From Demequina sp. (GTDB lineage Bacteria; Actinomycetota; Actinomycetes; Actinomycetales; Demequinaceae), in NCBI GenBank assembly GCA_024707205.1, contig JANQAD010000001.1, positions 1,054,001-1,118,000 on the forward strand: 64,000 nt of DNA. The letters are read 5' to 3'. The position numbers and the translations under genes were made by a program. Below, piece after piece: positions 30,378 through 39,280 of the stretch (positions are counted from its first letter, which is position 1; every line of letters begins with the position of its first letter). The notes below the pieces were generated by a model. The model saw only the letters and a program-made list of their open reading frames with translations. It had not been told where the DNA came from and searched no databases.

Positions 30378-31151
30378 CTACCGCCCCCAGCGCTCGAGGA
30401 TCGCCTCCCGCTCGGCGTCGGGAATGTGTTCGTCTACCCTCGCCACGGCGATCACCCGGTCCCACTCCCGAGAAGCCCCAACCAGCCCCGGCGCCAGCTC
30501 CTCCGTGCGCGCGATGTACGCGGCGAGCGTCTCCGACATGATCCCGGCGTCCCCCGGCGTGTAGAACTGCTCGTTGCCCACGACAAGCCGGGTGCGCGCC
30601 ACGTCCGCCTCCGCCGGAGCGGCCGAGGCGTTCATCCAGTCGATCACCACGGGGCCACCCGGCGACTTGATGACATTGTTGTCGTGCAGGTCCATGTGGC
30701 ACAGCACGCGGTCGCCGTGGGAGGTGAGCCGCTCGAGGTCGCGCCGCGCGGCGTCCCGCAGCCGCTCGGGGACTTCCACTTGCGACAGCTGGAATCCGAG
30801 GAAGTCCTCCACCCGGATCACCTCCGGGTTCGGCACTTGGCGGATCTGGTGCTGCAACTCCGCGAGGATGCGGCCGATGAGCGCCGGCCCAACCTCGCGC
30901 GACTGCATCGCGTAGGTGCGCCCCTCCACAAACTCGAAGGTCAGGGTTGGCGGGTCGCCCTCAAGGTCTGCGGCCAGTAGGGCCGGCGCCGGCAGTCCCG
31001 CGGCCATCGCGGCGCGCGAGCCCGCCGCCTCGAGTGCCATCACAATCGCGGGCAGTTGCCGCGTCAGCGTCTTGACCACCGTGCCCGGCTCGCCGCGCGT
31101 GATGACGGCGGTCGCGCCCCGCGCGACCTCGGACCCCACTACCCAGCTCAT
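30378..31151 (-). CDS. Aminoglycoside phosphotransferase-fold (APH) kinase
   Basis: A 257-residue protein of the APH/choline-kinase fold. The catalytic loop is LCHMDLHDNNVI and the metal-binding Asp is in VVIDWMNASAAP. The N-terminal lobe has GATAVITRGEPGTVVKTL, with a nucleotide-binding Lys. It phosphorylates a small-molecule hydroxyl; the substrate is unknown, and a housekeeping role is as likely as resistance. The start at 31151 is the MSWVV ATG, 46 bp after dciA. Confidence 0.85.
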   Translation of the reverse strand: MSWVVGSEVARGATAVITRGEPGTVVKTLTRQLPAIVMALEAAGSRAAMAAGLPAPALLAADLEGDPPTLTFEFVEGRTYAMQSREVGPALIGRILAELQHQIRQVPNPEVIRVEDFLGFQLSQVEVPERLRDAARRDLERLTSHGDRVLCHMDLHDNNVIKSPGGPVVIDWMNASAAPAEADVARTRLVVGNEQFYTPGDAGIMSETLAAYIARTEELAPGLVGASREWDRVIAVARVDEHIPDAEREAILERWGR

Positions 31152-31197
31152 CCGTACGTATCCCTCGGTCCGCGGCCCGGCACCGTGCGCGGACCCT

Positions 31198-31668
31198 TCA
31201 CCCACGACCGCGCCGCCGGCCGAGCACCACGAGCTCGCCCACGATCTCGCGACCGAACTCCTCGTTGATGCGGTGCCGGATCTGCCCCGACATGATCGCC
31301 AGCTGCGTTGCCCACGCCGAGGACGACGCCCGCACCGTGAGCTTCCCGTCCTCGAAACCGAGCGGCTCGCAGTGGTCCGCGATCTGATCGCCGATCACCT
31401 CTCGCCACCGCGCGGTCACCGCCGCGACCTCCACCTGCTCGGTCCAGCCCATGCGGCTCAGCAGCGTCTCGACCGCGTCGGACATCGGCTGCGGATCGCG
31501 GCCGCTCGTGAACGGCTGGGTCGAGCGCTGGGCTTGCTTTTTCGCCGCGCGCCCCCGCGCCGCGGAGCTGCGGGTCGCGCCCCGCTGCCGGGCCGACGCT
31601 CTGGCTCGCTCCATCGCCTCCCTCGCCATGGCCTGGGGATCCTTGGGCGCCGCGCCTTCCTCAGTCAC
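31198..31668 (-). CDS. dciA: DciA-like (DUF721) replication helicase-associated protein
   Basis: A 156-residue protein; GTG 31668 overlaps the recF stop by 8 bp. The basic Ala/Arg-rich N-terminus ([19 protein letters not shown]) leads to the DUF721 domain (~70-150): [45 protein letters not shown]. In bacteria lacking DnaC/DnaI, DciA helps load DnaB at the origin. The position right after recF matches the gene between recF and gyrB in mycobacteria. Confidence 0.92.
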   Translation of the reverse strand: MTEEGAAPKDPQAMAREAMERARASARQRGATRSSAARGRAAKKQAQRSTQPFTSGRDPQPMSDAVETLLSRMGWTEQVEVAAVTARWREVIGDQIADHCEPLGFEDGKLTVRASSSAWATQLAIMSGQIRHRINEEFGREIVGELVVLGRRRGRG

Positions 31669-32801
31669 GTCGGGTGACCGTCCCATCCGCGACCTCGAAG
31701 ACGGAGCCGGCCAGGGTGTCGGGCACGTCCGCGCCAACGGCTGCGGTGATGAGCACCTGGCTTGCGGTGCCGATCCGCGCGGCGAGAGCCGCGCGGCGGC
31801 CGGAATCGAGCTCGGCGAAGACGTCGTCCAGTATCAGCACGGGCTCGCCGTCCGCGTCCGAGTCGGGACCGCCGTCTGCCGTCAGCAGGTCATACGACGC
31901 GAGCCGCAGCGTGAGCGCACACGACCAGCTCTCGCCGTGGCTCGCGTAGCCCTTCGCCGGAAGGTCGCCGATCGCGATGTCGACGTCGTCGCGGTGCGGC
32001 CCCACGAGACACACACCGCGCTCTATCTCTTGGGCCCGACGCTCGCTCACCTTGGCGAGTATCTCGCCGGAGAGGGCCGCGGCCTCCGCGCTCGACGTGT
32101 CGAGCGCGGTCGAATATTGCAGCGAAAAGGGTGCACTGCCAGGGGGCGACGTCCTGGTACGCGATCTCCGCGAACGGGGAAAGCGCGGCGAGCGCAGCGA
32201 GCCGCGCGGCGACGATTTTGCCGCCGAGCTCGGCGAGCTTCTCGTCCCAGATGTCCAGCGTGGTCAGATCCACGCGCGCGTTCCTCGCCGTCTTGAGCAG
32301 CGATGTCCGCTGCCGCAACACGCGCTCGTAGTCCGCGAGCACGCCGGCATGCACGGGGGCAAGCGCCACGCACAGCTCATCGATGAACGCGCGCCGCCCG
32401 GACGGGTCCCCTTTGACGAGCGCCAGGTCCTCGGGAGCGAAGACCACCGTGCGCAAGATCCCCACGAGGTCCCGCGGCCGCGCGGCCGCCCTGCCTAGCC
32501 GCGCCGCCTTCGCCCTTCCCGGCTGGATCGTCACCTCGAGCGTGAGCGAGCGGCCGCCCTTGAGAACCTTGGCGCCCACGACCGCGCGCTCCGCTGTGAC
32601 ACCTCCAGCGCCCGCCCGGATGAGTGGAGCGTCGGAAGCGACCCGGTGAGAGGAGAGCGTTGACAGATAGCGGATCGCCTCGACGAGGTTCGTCTTGCCC
32701 TGGCCGTTGCGGCCCACGAACGTGGTGACGCCCGCGTCCAGCGCCAGGTCTAGCTCGGAATACGAACGGAAGTCGGCTAGTTGGAGATGGGCGACGTGCA
32801 C
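31661..32801 (-). CDS. recF: RecF recombination/repair ATPase (apparent frameshift)
   Basis: About 379 residues across two frames; RecF loads RecA at ssDNA gaps. The start is GTG 32801 ([19 protein letters not shown]), 17 nt after the dnaN stop. Walker A is [14 protein letters not shown]; the C-terminal ABC signature region [15 protein letters not shown] and Walker [13 protein letters not shown] follow. Near 32141-32146 one extra base (or two missing) breaks the frame: joining YQDVAP to [20 protein letters not shown] restores it. An essential-region housekeeping gene broken this way points to a sequence error. Confidence 0.9.
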
Positions 32802-32817
32802 GGCGAGACCGCGAGCA

Positions 32818-33946
32818 TCACGACGTGATGCGGATGGGAACCAGCAGGTAGCGGAACTCGGCGGCGACGGTTCCGCCCGGCTTGTCGATACCGACGAACT
32901 CGACGGGCTTGGTCTCCTGCAGGAACCCGAACTGGACGTACTCGGTGGACAGCGCGCCCAGCCCGTCCAGGAGGTACTGCGGGTTGAAGGCCACCGTGAT
33001 GGGGTCACCGTCGAGCGTGGCCTCGAGCGCCTCGGACGCCTGGGCGTCGTCGCTCTGACCGGCGTCGAGCACCACCTCACCCTCGGCGAAGCCCATGCGG
33101 ACGGACGAGTTGCGCTCAGCCACCAACGACACGCGCCGCGTCGCGTCGATGAGGTCCTGCGTCCGCACCACCGCGGTGATCGGGTTCTCGTCGCGGAAGA
33201 GTCTGCGCACCGGTGGGTAGTCGCCGTCCATCAGCTGCGAGGTGGTGACGAGGCCGCCGGCGGAGAAGCCGATGAGGTCCACCCCTGTTCCCTCGCCGAG
33301 CGAAAGGTCAACATCGCCGGCGCCGAGTGCCTTGGCCGTGTCGCTGATCGTCTTCGCGCGCACGAGCGCGACTGTCGAAACATCGGACTTGGCAGGCTTC
33401 CAGGTCAACTCGCGAAGAGCCAAGCGGTAGCGGTCGGTCGCCAGCAGGGAGATCGTCGAGCCCTCGATCTCGAGGCGCACCGCCGTGAGGATCGGCAGGG
33501 TCTCGTCGCGTGAAGCGGCCGACGTGACCTGCGACACGGCCAGCTGCAGCGCGGAGCCGTCGACGACTCCCGCGCGCTCCGGCAGCTCGGGCAGGTTGGG
33601 GTACTGATCCACGGGCATGGTCGCCAGGGTGAACCGGGAGGCGCCGCACGTGACCGAGACCTTGGTGCCGTCGAGCACGAACTGCACCGGCTTGTGCGGA
33701 AGCGCGTTCGCGATCTCGCGCAGCAGGCGACCGGAGACGAGCGCCTCCCCCAGCAGACTCGACGTCGGCCGCGAACTCGCTGCGCGCCGCGACCTCATAG
33801 TCGAAGCTCGAGAGCGTCACGGTGCCGCCGTCGTCCACGACGATCCGAACTCCGGCCAAGACCGGGACCGGGGGACGAGCGGGGACGGCGCGCGAAACCC
33901 ACGCCACAGCGTCGGCTAGAACATCGCGCTCGACGGAAAACTTCAT
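32818..33946 (-). CDS. dnaN: DNA polymerase III sliding clamp DnaN (apparent frameshift)
   Basis: About 375 residues across two frames. The N-terminus [21 protein letters not shown], middle [14 protein letters not shown] and C-terminal [12 protein letters not shown] with LLVPIRI are typical of the beta clamp. The frame breaks at a run of five C (33747-33751, G on the coding strand). Removing one base joins FAADVESAG to [17 protein letters not shown]. DnaN is essential, so a homopolymer error in the assembly is far more likely than a broken gene. Confidence 0.93.
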
Positions 33947-34238
33947 TGCTCACTCCTCGCGTAACTGCGCCACAGACTACGCCAAGGAGGTGACGCGCGA
34001 GCAAGCGGCCGTCAGGCCGCGGCCGGGCGGACGTGATGAAGGTCCAGTGGATGAATGACTAGAGATGTAAGAAGTAGTCATAGGGGGCGTCAGATCTGTG
34101 GAGAGTCAACATCTACCCTGGTAAACGACAACTATTGGTTGTGATATTCGTGCGGATGAAAGCTGTGAACCACAGAATGAGCTGTGGGAACGGGATCGGC
34201 CGTCCCCAGCGTCGGCCCGTTTTTCACAACTGTTCCCC

Positions 34239-34247
34239 TGTGGACAA
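34239..34247 (-). promoter_or_regulatory. DnaA box
   Basis: TGTGGACAA on the plus strand, the reverse complement of TTGTCCACA, the high-GC actinobacterial DnaA box consensus. Within oriC. Confidence 0.85.
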
Positions 34248-34274
34248 ACCGTCCGTCCACGCAACTCCACAAAG

Positions 34275-34283
34275 TTATCCACA
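34275..34283 (+). promoter_or_regulatory. DnaA box
   Basis: TTATCCACA, an exact match to the classical DnaA box. It lies 28 bp from, and in opposite orientation to, the box at 34239. Confidence 0.9.
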
Positions 34284-34339
34284 GGTGTGAACGGCGTGTC
34301 GCAGCGCGTGTCGTGTGAGGAATGTGACGGGAGTGACGA

Positions 34340-35728
34340 TCAGCCGCGAGATCGCTGCTTGATGCGAGCGTGAATCTCATTGACCTGGTTGTAGGTCTGA
34401 CGGCGCTGGCCCATCTGCTCTTCGATCTTCTTGACCGCGTACATGACCGTGGTGTGGTCCTTGCCGCCAAAGTGCTCGCCGATCTTGGGCAGCGAGAGAT
34501 CCGTGAGCTGCCGGCACAGATACATCGCGATCTGGCGCGCCGTCACGTAGACGCGGCTGCGGCTGGTGCCGGTGAGCTCGTCCATGGTGATGCCGTAGTA
34601 CTCGGCCGTGGTGCCGATGATCATCGACGCCGTGATCTCCGAGTCGTCGTCGCTGATGAGGTCCTTGAGCACCACCTGCGCGAGGCTGAGATCCACGGGC
34701 TGCTTATTCAGTGCGGCGAAGGCGGTGACGCGGATGAGCGCGCCCTCGAGCTCGCGAATGTTGCTCGTGATGTTCGAGGCGATGTACTCGAGCACATCGG
34801 AAGGCGCCTGAACCGCGTCGGCCGCGGCCTTCTTGCGGAGGATCGCGATGCGGGTCTCGAGGTCCGGCGGCTGCACGTCCGTCATGAGACCCCACTCGAA
34901 GCGCGTGCGCATGCGCTCCTCGATGCCGTCCAGGTTCTTGGGGCTGACGTCGGAGGTGATCACCACATGCTTGCCGGCGTTGTGCAGCGCATTGAAGGTG
35001 TGGAAGAACTCCTCGAGAGTCTGCTCCTTGCCCTGCAGGAACTGGATGTCGTCGATGAGCAGCACGTCCACCTCGCGATAGTGCCGCTTGAAACCGAGGC
35101 TGCGGTCGTCGCGAATGGAGTTGATGAAGTCGTTGGTGAACTCCTCCGAGTTCACGTACCGCACCTTCGCCTGCGGCTTGAAGCGGAGCGTGTAGTGGCC
35201 GATCGCGTGCAGCAGGTGCGTCTTGCCGAGCCCAGAGTCCCCGTAGATAAAGAGGGGGTTGTACGTCTTGCCCGGGCTCTCGGCCACGGCAAGGGCTGCG
35301 GCGTGGGCAAAGCGGTTCGAGGGTCCAATGACGAACGTGTCGAACGTGTAGCGCGGATTGAGATGGGGGTCATCGCTCGGCGTCGCGGCCGCCTGCCTGC
35401 CCGACGGCTTGGCTGGGGCCTCGTCGTGCGTCACCTCGGGCGCGGGAGGCGGGGTGATGGAGGCGTCAACGGTGACGGCGATCCGCACCTCGCGGCCGAG
35501 AACCGACGAGAGCGCCTCCGTGATGGAGCCGCGCATGGCTGTCTCGACATAGTTCTTGGTGAAGTCCTCCGCGACCGCGAGGAACACGTTGTCCTCAACC
35601 ACGGCGAGCGGCTTGACGAGCCGCAGGAAGGAGCGGTGCTGCGGCGAGAGCTGGTCGTCACGCACCAGGTGCTGGACCGCTCGCGACCACACCTCATCGA
35701 TGGGCAGGTCGCTGGCCGCGTCGGTCAT
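34340..35728 (-). CDS. dnaA: Chromosomal replication initiator DnaA
   Basis: A 462-residue AAA+ initiator. I place the start at ATG 35728 ([21 protein letters not shown]), with GAGGGG 7 bp upstream, rather than 21 codons earlier. Domain I is ~1-90; a variable linker with [15 protein letters not shown] follows. The AAA+ core (~125-340) has Walker [19 protein letters not shown] and Walker [13 protein letters not shown]. Domain IV carries the DnaA signature [19 protein letters not shown], which binds DnaA boxes. Confidence 0.98.
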   Translation of the reverse strand: MTDAASDLPIDEVWSRAVQHLVRDDQLSPQHRSFLRLVKPLAVVEDNVFLAVAEDFTKNYVETAMRGSITEALSSVLGREVRIAVTVDASITPPPAPEVTHDEAPAKPSGRQAAATPSDDPHLNPRYTFDTFVIGPSNRFAHAAALAVAESPGKTYNPLFIYGDSGLGKTHLLHAIGHYTLRFKPQAKVRYVNSEEFTNDFINSIRDDRSLGFKRHYREVDVLLIDDIQFLQGKEQTLEEFFHTFNALHNAGKHVVITSDVSPKNLDGIEERMRTRFEWGLMTDVQPPDLETRIAILRKKAAADAVQAPSDVLEYIASNITSNIRELEGALIRVTAFAALNKQPVDLSLAQVVLKDLISDDDSEITASMIIGTTAEYYGITMDELTGTSRSRVYVTARQIAMYLCRQLTDLSLPKIGEHFGGKDHTTVMYAVKKIEEQMGQRRQTYNQVNEIHARIKQRSRG

Positions 35729-35892
35729 GCCGTCCCCTCGTAGTCGAGTGTCTTCCACAGCGTTCTTCACAGGCGGTTGAGGCGCCGTCACCGGTTCGTA
35801 ACTTGGCCCACTCGGCGTGTCGTACGCTTATATGCGCCGTGATGGTGGAGCCTAGCCTGTTCGCGGCGTACCACCAACGCGAGCGACAAGAT

Positions 35893-35921
35893 TTGACCCA
35901 AGGCCCATTTTCGCGTAACGT
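35893..35921 (+). promoter_or_regulatory. rpmH promoter
   Basis: TTGACC (35893-35898), a 17-bp spacer, then TAACGT (35916-35921), about 48 bp before rpmH. On the other strand TATAAG (35832-35827) could be a -10 for dnaA but lacks a clear -35. The rest of this 241-bp dnaA-rpmH gap shows no gene. Confidence 0.6.
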
Positions 35922-35969
35922 TAATGCGCTGTTTGACCACCCCCCAATGATCGTTTCAGGAGCCATGCC

Positions 35970-36107
35970 GTGAGCAAGCGGACCTTCCAGCCGAACAACC
36001 GCAAGCGCGCCAAGACGCACGGCTTCCGCCTGCGCATGCGCACCCGTGCGGGCCGCTCCATCCTGGCGGCTCGTCGCCGCAAGGGACGCACCGAAATCTC
36101 GGCGTAG
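35970..36107 (+). CDS. rpmH: 50S ribosomal protein L34
   Basis: A 45-residue protein: [38 protein letters not shown], the complete L34 sequence. GTG start at 35970 with TCAGGAG upstream. It heads the rpmH-rnpA-yidD-yidC-jag-rsmG operon. Too short for many ORF cut-offs. Confidence 0.98.
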   Translation: MSKRTFQPNNRKRAKTHGFRLRMRTRAGRSILAARRRKGRTEISA

Positions 36108-36109
36108 GG

Positions 36110-36454
36110 GTGCTGCCTGCAGCCTCGCGACTGACGTCATCCGACGAGTTCTCGACGGTGATGCGTCACGGATCGCGGGCGGGCAGGAACACTGTCGTAG
36201 TGCACGTGGCGTTGACCGGCGATGCGAAGAGCATGGCCGGTTTCGCTGTTTCTAAGGCTGTAGGAGGCGCAGTGGTGAGGAACCGCGTGAAGCGTCGCCT
36301 CCGCGCGATCATGGCCGACGTTCTCCCCACTCTCCCTGCAGGGTCGGCGGTCGTTGTGCGCGCCCTTCCCCCCTCAGCCGGCGCGAGCTTTGTTTCGCTG
36401 GGCGCGGACGTGCGCGGGGCCGTCGGGCAGGCACTGGCTAAGGTGAGCGCATGA
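36110..36454 (+). CDS. rnpA: Ribonuclease P protein component
   Basis: A 114-residue basic protein that assists the RNase P RNA in trimming tRNA 5' ends. GTG start 36110, two bases after the rpmH stop. Family features: R-H-G-R-A-G region ([20 protein letters not shown]), [22 protein letters not shown] (RNR motif). The stop overlaps the yidD start (ATGA). Confidence 0.96.
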   Translation: MLPAASRLTSSDEFSTVMRHGSRAGRNTVVVHVALTGDAKSMAGFAVSKAVGGAVVRNRVKRRLRAIMADVLPTLPAGSAVVVRALPPSAGASFVSLGADVRGAVGQALAKVSA

Positions 36455-36753
36455 TCACCCAGCTGCCTCGCCAAGCGGTGATGGGCCTCATCCGTGGCTA
36501 CCAACTCGTGATCTCGCCGATGACCGGTCCGAGCTGCAAGTACTACCCCTCGTGTTCCCACTACGGGATGGAGGCCGTACGAGTGCATGGCGCCTTCGTA
36601 GGGAGTGGACTGGCACTGTGGCGCATCGTGCGCTGCAACCCCTGGAGTGTTGGCGGTGTGGACGACGTCCCCGCCCGCGGAGAGCGCCTGTTCCGGCTGC
36701 ACCGCAACAATCGTGCGGTGAACGCACCTGACCGCGAGCAGCAGCTCGCCTGA
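36451..36753 (+). CDS. yidD: Membrane protein insertion efficiency factor YidD
   Basis: A 100-residue protein with the YidD pattern: [52 protein letters not shown]; conserved cysteines are present. It helps YidC-dependent insertion at the inner membrane. Position between rnpA and yidC is conserved. Confidence 0.96.
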   Translation: MITQLPRQAVMGLIRGYQLVISPMTGPSCKYYPSCSHYGMEAVRVHGAFVGSGLALWRIVRCNPWSVGGVDDVPARGERLFRLHRNNRAVNAPDREQQLA

Positions 36754-36767
36754 CATCAAGGACGCTC

Positions 36768-37874
36768 GTGAACTTTCTGAACACCATCCTGGCCCCGCTC
36801 GAGTGGGTGGTCGCGGCGATCATGGTGATCTGGCACAGCATCTTCACGTTCTTTGGGCTGGATCCCGCGGGTGGCGCCGCGTGGTCGCTCGCGATCGTGG
36901 GACTCGTGGTGACGATCCGTGTGATGCTGATTCCGCTGTTTGTGCGGCAGATCAAGGCGAGCCGCGCCATGCAGATGATCGCCCCCGAGCTCAAGGCCGT
37001 GCAGGCCAAGTACAAGGGCAAGAAGGACCAGGCGTCGCGCGAGGCGATGAGCCGCGAGACGATGGAGCTCTACGCGAAGCACCGCACGAATCCGTTCTCT
37101 TCGTGCATGCCCATGCTCATCCAGGCGCCGATCTTCTTCGCCCTGTTCCGGGTGCTCAATCAGAAGCTCAAGACCGGTGGCATCGGGCTCCTGACCCCGG
37201 AGCTGGCGGAGCAGGCCGAGTCCGCGACCATCTTTGGCGCGAAGCTCTCCGAGTCGTTCACGACGTCCGTTGGCGCCGCCGCGAAGATCGTGTCCGCGGT
37301 GCTCATCATCGCGATGGTGGCGACCACGTTCACCACGCAGCGACAGCTCACGCGCAAGAACATGCCCAAGTCCGCGCTCGAGGGCCCCATGGCTCGCCAA
37401 CAGCAGATGATCATGTACGCGCTGCCGTTCGTGTTCATCATCACCGGCCCCAACTTCCCCGTTGGTGTGCTGATCTACTGGACCACCACCAACCTGTGGA
37501 CCATGGGCCAGCAGTACTACGTCATCAAGCGCAACCCCACGCCGGGCTCTGAGGCCGAAGCGCTCTACCTGGAGAAGAAGACCGCCAAGGAGCAGGCGCG
37601 AGCCATCAAGCGCGGCGAGACCACCCTGGAGCAGATCGAGGCGGAGAAGCAGGCGGAGATCGAGGCCGCCCGCGGTCAGCGTCAGCAGCCCAAGAAGGGC
37701 GCCCCGCGCGCCAAGCGGGCCGGTGGCCCCAAGCCCGCGGAGAGCACAGCAATCGTCCCCGAGCCCGAGGGTGAACTTGAGGCGAGCGCGGAATCCGAAG
37801 AGACCACTGGCCCGGCAGCGCCCACGCCCACCAAGGGCCCAGGGCAGCGGAACCAGCCGAAGAAGAAGAGGTAG
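36768..37874 (+). CDS. yidC: Membrane protein insertase YidC/Oxa1
   Basis: A 368-residue insertase starting at GTG 36768 (MNFLNTILAPLEWVVAAIM). The conserved core has WSLAIVGLVVTIRVMLIPLF with the groove Arg, then RTNPFSSCMPMLIQAPIFFAL and FPVGVLIYWTTTNLWTMGQQ. The last ~110 residues are a charged Lys/Gln/Glu-rich cytoplasmic tail (EQIEAEKQAEIEAARGQRQQ to the end NQPKKKR), likely contacting ribosomes. Confidence 0.97.
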   Translation: MNFLNTILAPLEWVVAAIMVIWHSIFTFFGLDPAGGAAWSLAIVGLVVTIRVMLIPLFVRQIKASRAMQMIAPELKAVQAKYKGKKDQASREAMSRETMELYAKHRTNPFSSCMPMLIQAPIFFALFRVLNQKLKTGGIGLLTPELAEQAESATIFGAKLSESFTTSVGAAAKIVSAVLIIAMVATTFTTQRQLTRKNMPKSALEGPMARQQQMIMYALPFVFIITGPNFPVGVLIYWTTTNLWTMGQQYYVIKRNPTPGSEAEALYLEKKTAKEQARAIKRGETTLEQIEAEKQAEIEAARGQRQQPKKGAPRAKRAGGPKPAESTAIVPEPEGELEASAESEETTGPAAPTPTKGPGQRNQPKKKR

Positions 37875-37882
37875 AACCGACC

Positions 37883-38371
37883 ATGACCGAAGAGACTTCG
37901 CGCGCCAAACTCGACGCCGAGGGCGATGCCGCCGCCGACTTCCTCGAGGAGCTGCTCGACATCCTTGATATGGACGGCGACATCGACATCTCGGTGGAGG
38001 CTGGGCGCGCCAAGGTGGCCATCGTGTCCGAGGGCCCCAACCAGAACCTCAAGCGCCTCGTTGGTCCCGACGGTGAGGTTCTCGACGCGCTGCAGGATCT
38101 GGCGCGCCTCGCGGTGCAGTCCGAGACCGGCGAGCTCAGCCGCCTCATGCTCGACATCGCGGACTTCCGCGCCGGCCGCCGCGAGCGTCTCGCGGAGCAG
38201 GCTCGCGAGGCGATCGCCGAGGTGAACGGCGGGGCGGAGCGCGTGGCCATGAAGCCGATGAACGCATACGAGCGCAAGGTGGTTCACGACGTCGTGCTCG
38301 AGTCCGGGCTTGCCTCCGAGTCCGAGGGCGAGGAGCCGAACCGCTACGTGGTCGTGCTCGCCAAGGCCTGA
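37883..38371 (+). CDS. jag: Jag/KhpB-like RNA-binding protein (KH and R3H)
   Basis: A 162-residue cytoplasmic protein: a KH-like domain (~20-85, EEGD pattern DFLEELLDILDMDGDIDI, VGPDGEVLDALQDLARLAV) and an R3H domain (~95-160, RERLAEQAREAIAEV, MNAYERKVVHDVV, NRYVVVL). It binds RNA and is linked to envelope homeostasis. It starts 8 bp after yidC. Confidence 0.93.
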   Translation: MTEETSRAKLDAEGDAAADFLEELLDILDMDGDIDISVEAGRAKVAIVSEGPNQNLKRLVGPDGEVLDALQDLARLAVQSETGELSRLMLDIADFRAGRRERLAEQAREAIAEVNGGAERVAMKPMNAYERKVVHDVVLESGLASESEGEEPNRYVVVLAKA

Positions 38372-38372
38372 C

Positions 38373-38386
38373 GTTTCACGTGAAAC
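38373..38386. promoter_or_regulatory. parS site 1
   Basis: GTTTCACGTGAAAC, the perfect 14-bp ParB-binding palindrome. It ends immediately before the ATG of rsmG, occupying the place where a ribosome-binding site would be. Confidence 0.95.
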
Positions 38387-39085
38387 ATGAGCGGTGACGG
38401 TGGCGTTGAGGGCAGCGGCGTTGGGGCCGGTGGTGTTGAAGCCGGCGGTGTTCGTGACCTCGGCACTGATCCGCTAGATGGAGCGCCAGAGGTCCGCGCG
38501 TACCTTGGCGACCGCTACGACGCCGTTAGGGCCTTCGGGTTGCTGCTCGCCGACCAGGGAGAACTCCGCGGACTGATCGGCCCACGCGAGCTAGGGCGCA
38601 TATGGGAGCGACACCTCCTCAATTCTGCAGCCGTGGTCCCCTTCCTCGGCGATGGTGTGGTGGTCGATATCGGCTCGGGAGCCGGACTTCCTGGTCTTGT
38701 CATCGCGTCGATGGAGCCCGAGCGCCGTGTGGTGCTCGTGGAGCCCATGGACCGCCGCTGCGCCTGGCTGCGCGAGGCCGCGGAGACGCTCGGATTGAGG
38801 GGCGTGACGGTGCTGCGCGGTCGCGCCGAAGAGGTCCGGGATGCCGTCGAGGGTGACGTCGTGACGGCGCGCGCCGTCGCCTCGATCGACAAGCTCGTCA
38901 AGTGGTCGGCGCCGCTGCTGGCGCCCGGCGGGCGCATGGCGCTCCTCAAGGGCAGGAGCGCCGCCGAGGAGCTCGAGAAGGCCAAGTACGTGTTGCGCCG
39001 CGCCGGCCTCGTCGGTGAGGTTCACAGCGCTCCAACCGTGCCCGGCCTTGAGGCGACGACCGTCGTCACGCTAGCCCGCGCCTAG
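38387..39085 (+). CDS. rsmG: 16S rRNA (guanine-N7)-methyltransferase RsmG
   Basis: A 232-residue SAM-dependent methyltransferase modifying 16S rRNA G527. Motifs: VVDIGSGAGLPGLVIA (SAM loop), RVVLVEPMDRRCAWL, VVTARAVASIDKLVKW. The first ~28 residues are an unusual Gly/Val tail (GVEGSGVGAGGVEAGGV) coded with many GGT and GTT codons. No Shine-Dalgarno is visible because parS site 1 abuts the ATG; no other in-frame start lies nearby. Confidence 0.95.
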   Translation: MSGDGGVEGSGVGAGGVEAGGVRDLGTDPLDGAPEVRAYLGDRYDAVRAFGLLLADQGELRGLIGPRELGRIWERHLLNSAAVVPFLGDGVVVDIGSGAGLPGLVIASMEPERRVVLVEPMDRRCAWLREAAETLGLRGVTVLRGRAEEVRDAVEGDVVTARAVASIDKLVKWSAPLLAPGGRMALLKGRSAAEELEKAKYVLRRAGLVGEVHSAPTVPGLEATTVVTLARA

Positions 39086-39237
39086 CGACGCCGCACCTGC
39101 GTCCCCAGCGCTGTCCACAGCGTTTTCGTGCGCAGATCGGAGTTATCCCCCGGGGTCTCCACAAGCGGGATCGGGCCGGTAGAGTCGGTCATCTATGTCA
39201 CGGACGTTCGCCTTCGCGGCCAGGTTGCGGCGGCACC

Positions 39238-39251
39238 GTTTCACGTGAAAC
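39238..39251. promoter_or_regulatory. parS site 2
   Basis: GTTTCACGTGAAAC in the rsmG-parA gap, 30 bp before the parA start. The 195-bp gap also has CTGTCCACA (39112-39120), one base from a DnaA box. Confidence 0.95.
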
Positions 39252-39280
39252 ATTGTCTTGAAGGCAGGGAGGGCTCCTAC

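Larger units (their letters stand above)
33947..34339. other. Chromosomal replication origin oriC (dnaA-dnaN gap)
   Basis: A 393-bp gene-free gap between dnaN and dnaA. It has two exact DnaA boxes (34239-34247 and 34275-34283) and several degenerate ones (TGTGGAGAG near 34097, TGTGGGAAC near 34184, AACTCCACA near 34264). The most AT-rich stretch is about 34050-34150 (GATGTAAGAAGTAGTCATAG, AACTATTGGTTGTGATATTC), a likely unwinding element. Genes on both sides are transcribed mainly away from it. One motif near-copy, CAGCGTCGGCCCG, lies at 34209. Confidence 0.85.

Noticed and set aside
30378..31151. Antibiotic resistance aminoglycoside kinase
   Set aside because: Only the general APH fold is visible and the gene lies among housekeeping genes; nothing in the sequence indicates an antibiotic substrate.
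33747..33751. Programmed ribosomal frameshift in dnaN
   Set aside because: No slippery heptamer with a downstream structure is evident, DnaN is not known to use frameshifting, and six similar breaks elsewhere point to sequence error.
33905..33920. Copy-like match to the dispersed motif inside dnaN
   Set aside because: It encodes the conserved clamp sequence [11 protein letters not shown], so coding constraint explains it; it also lacks the third C.
39128..39280. Upstream start for parA
   Set aside because: It would read through parS site 2 and lacks a ribosome-binding site; GTG 39281 has GGGAGGG at the right distance.
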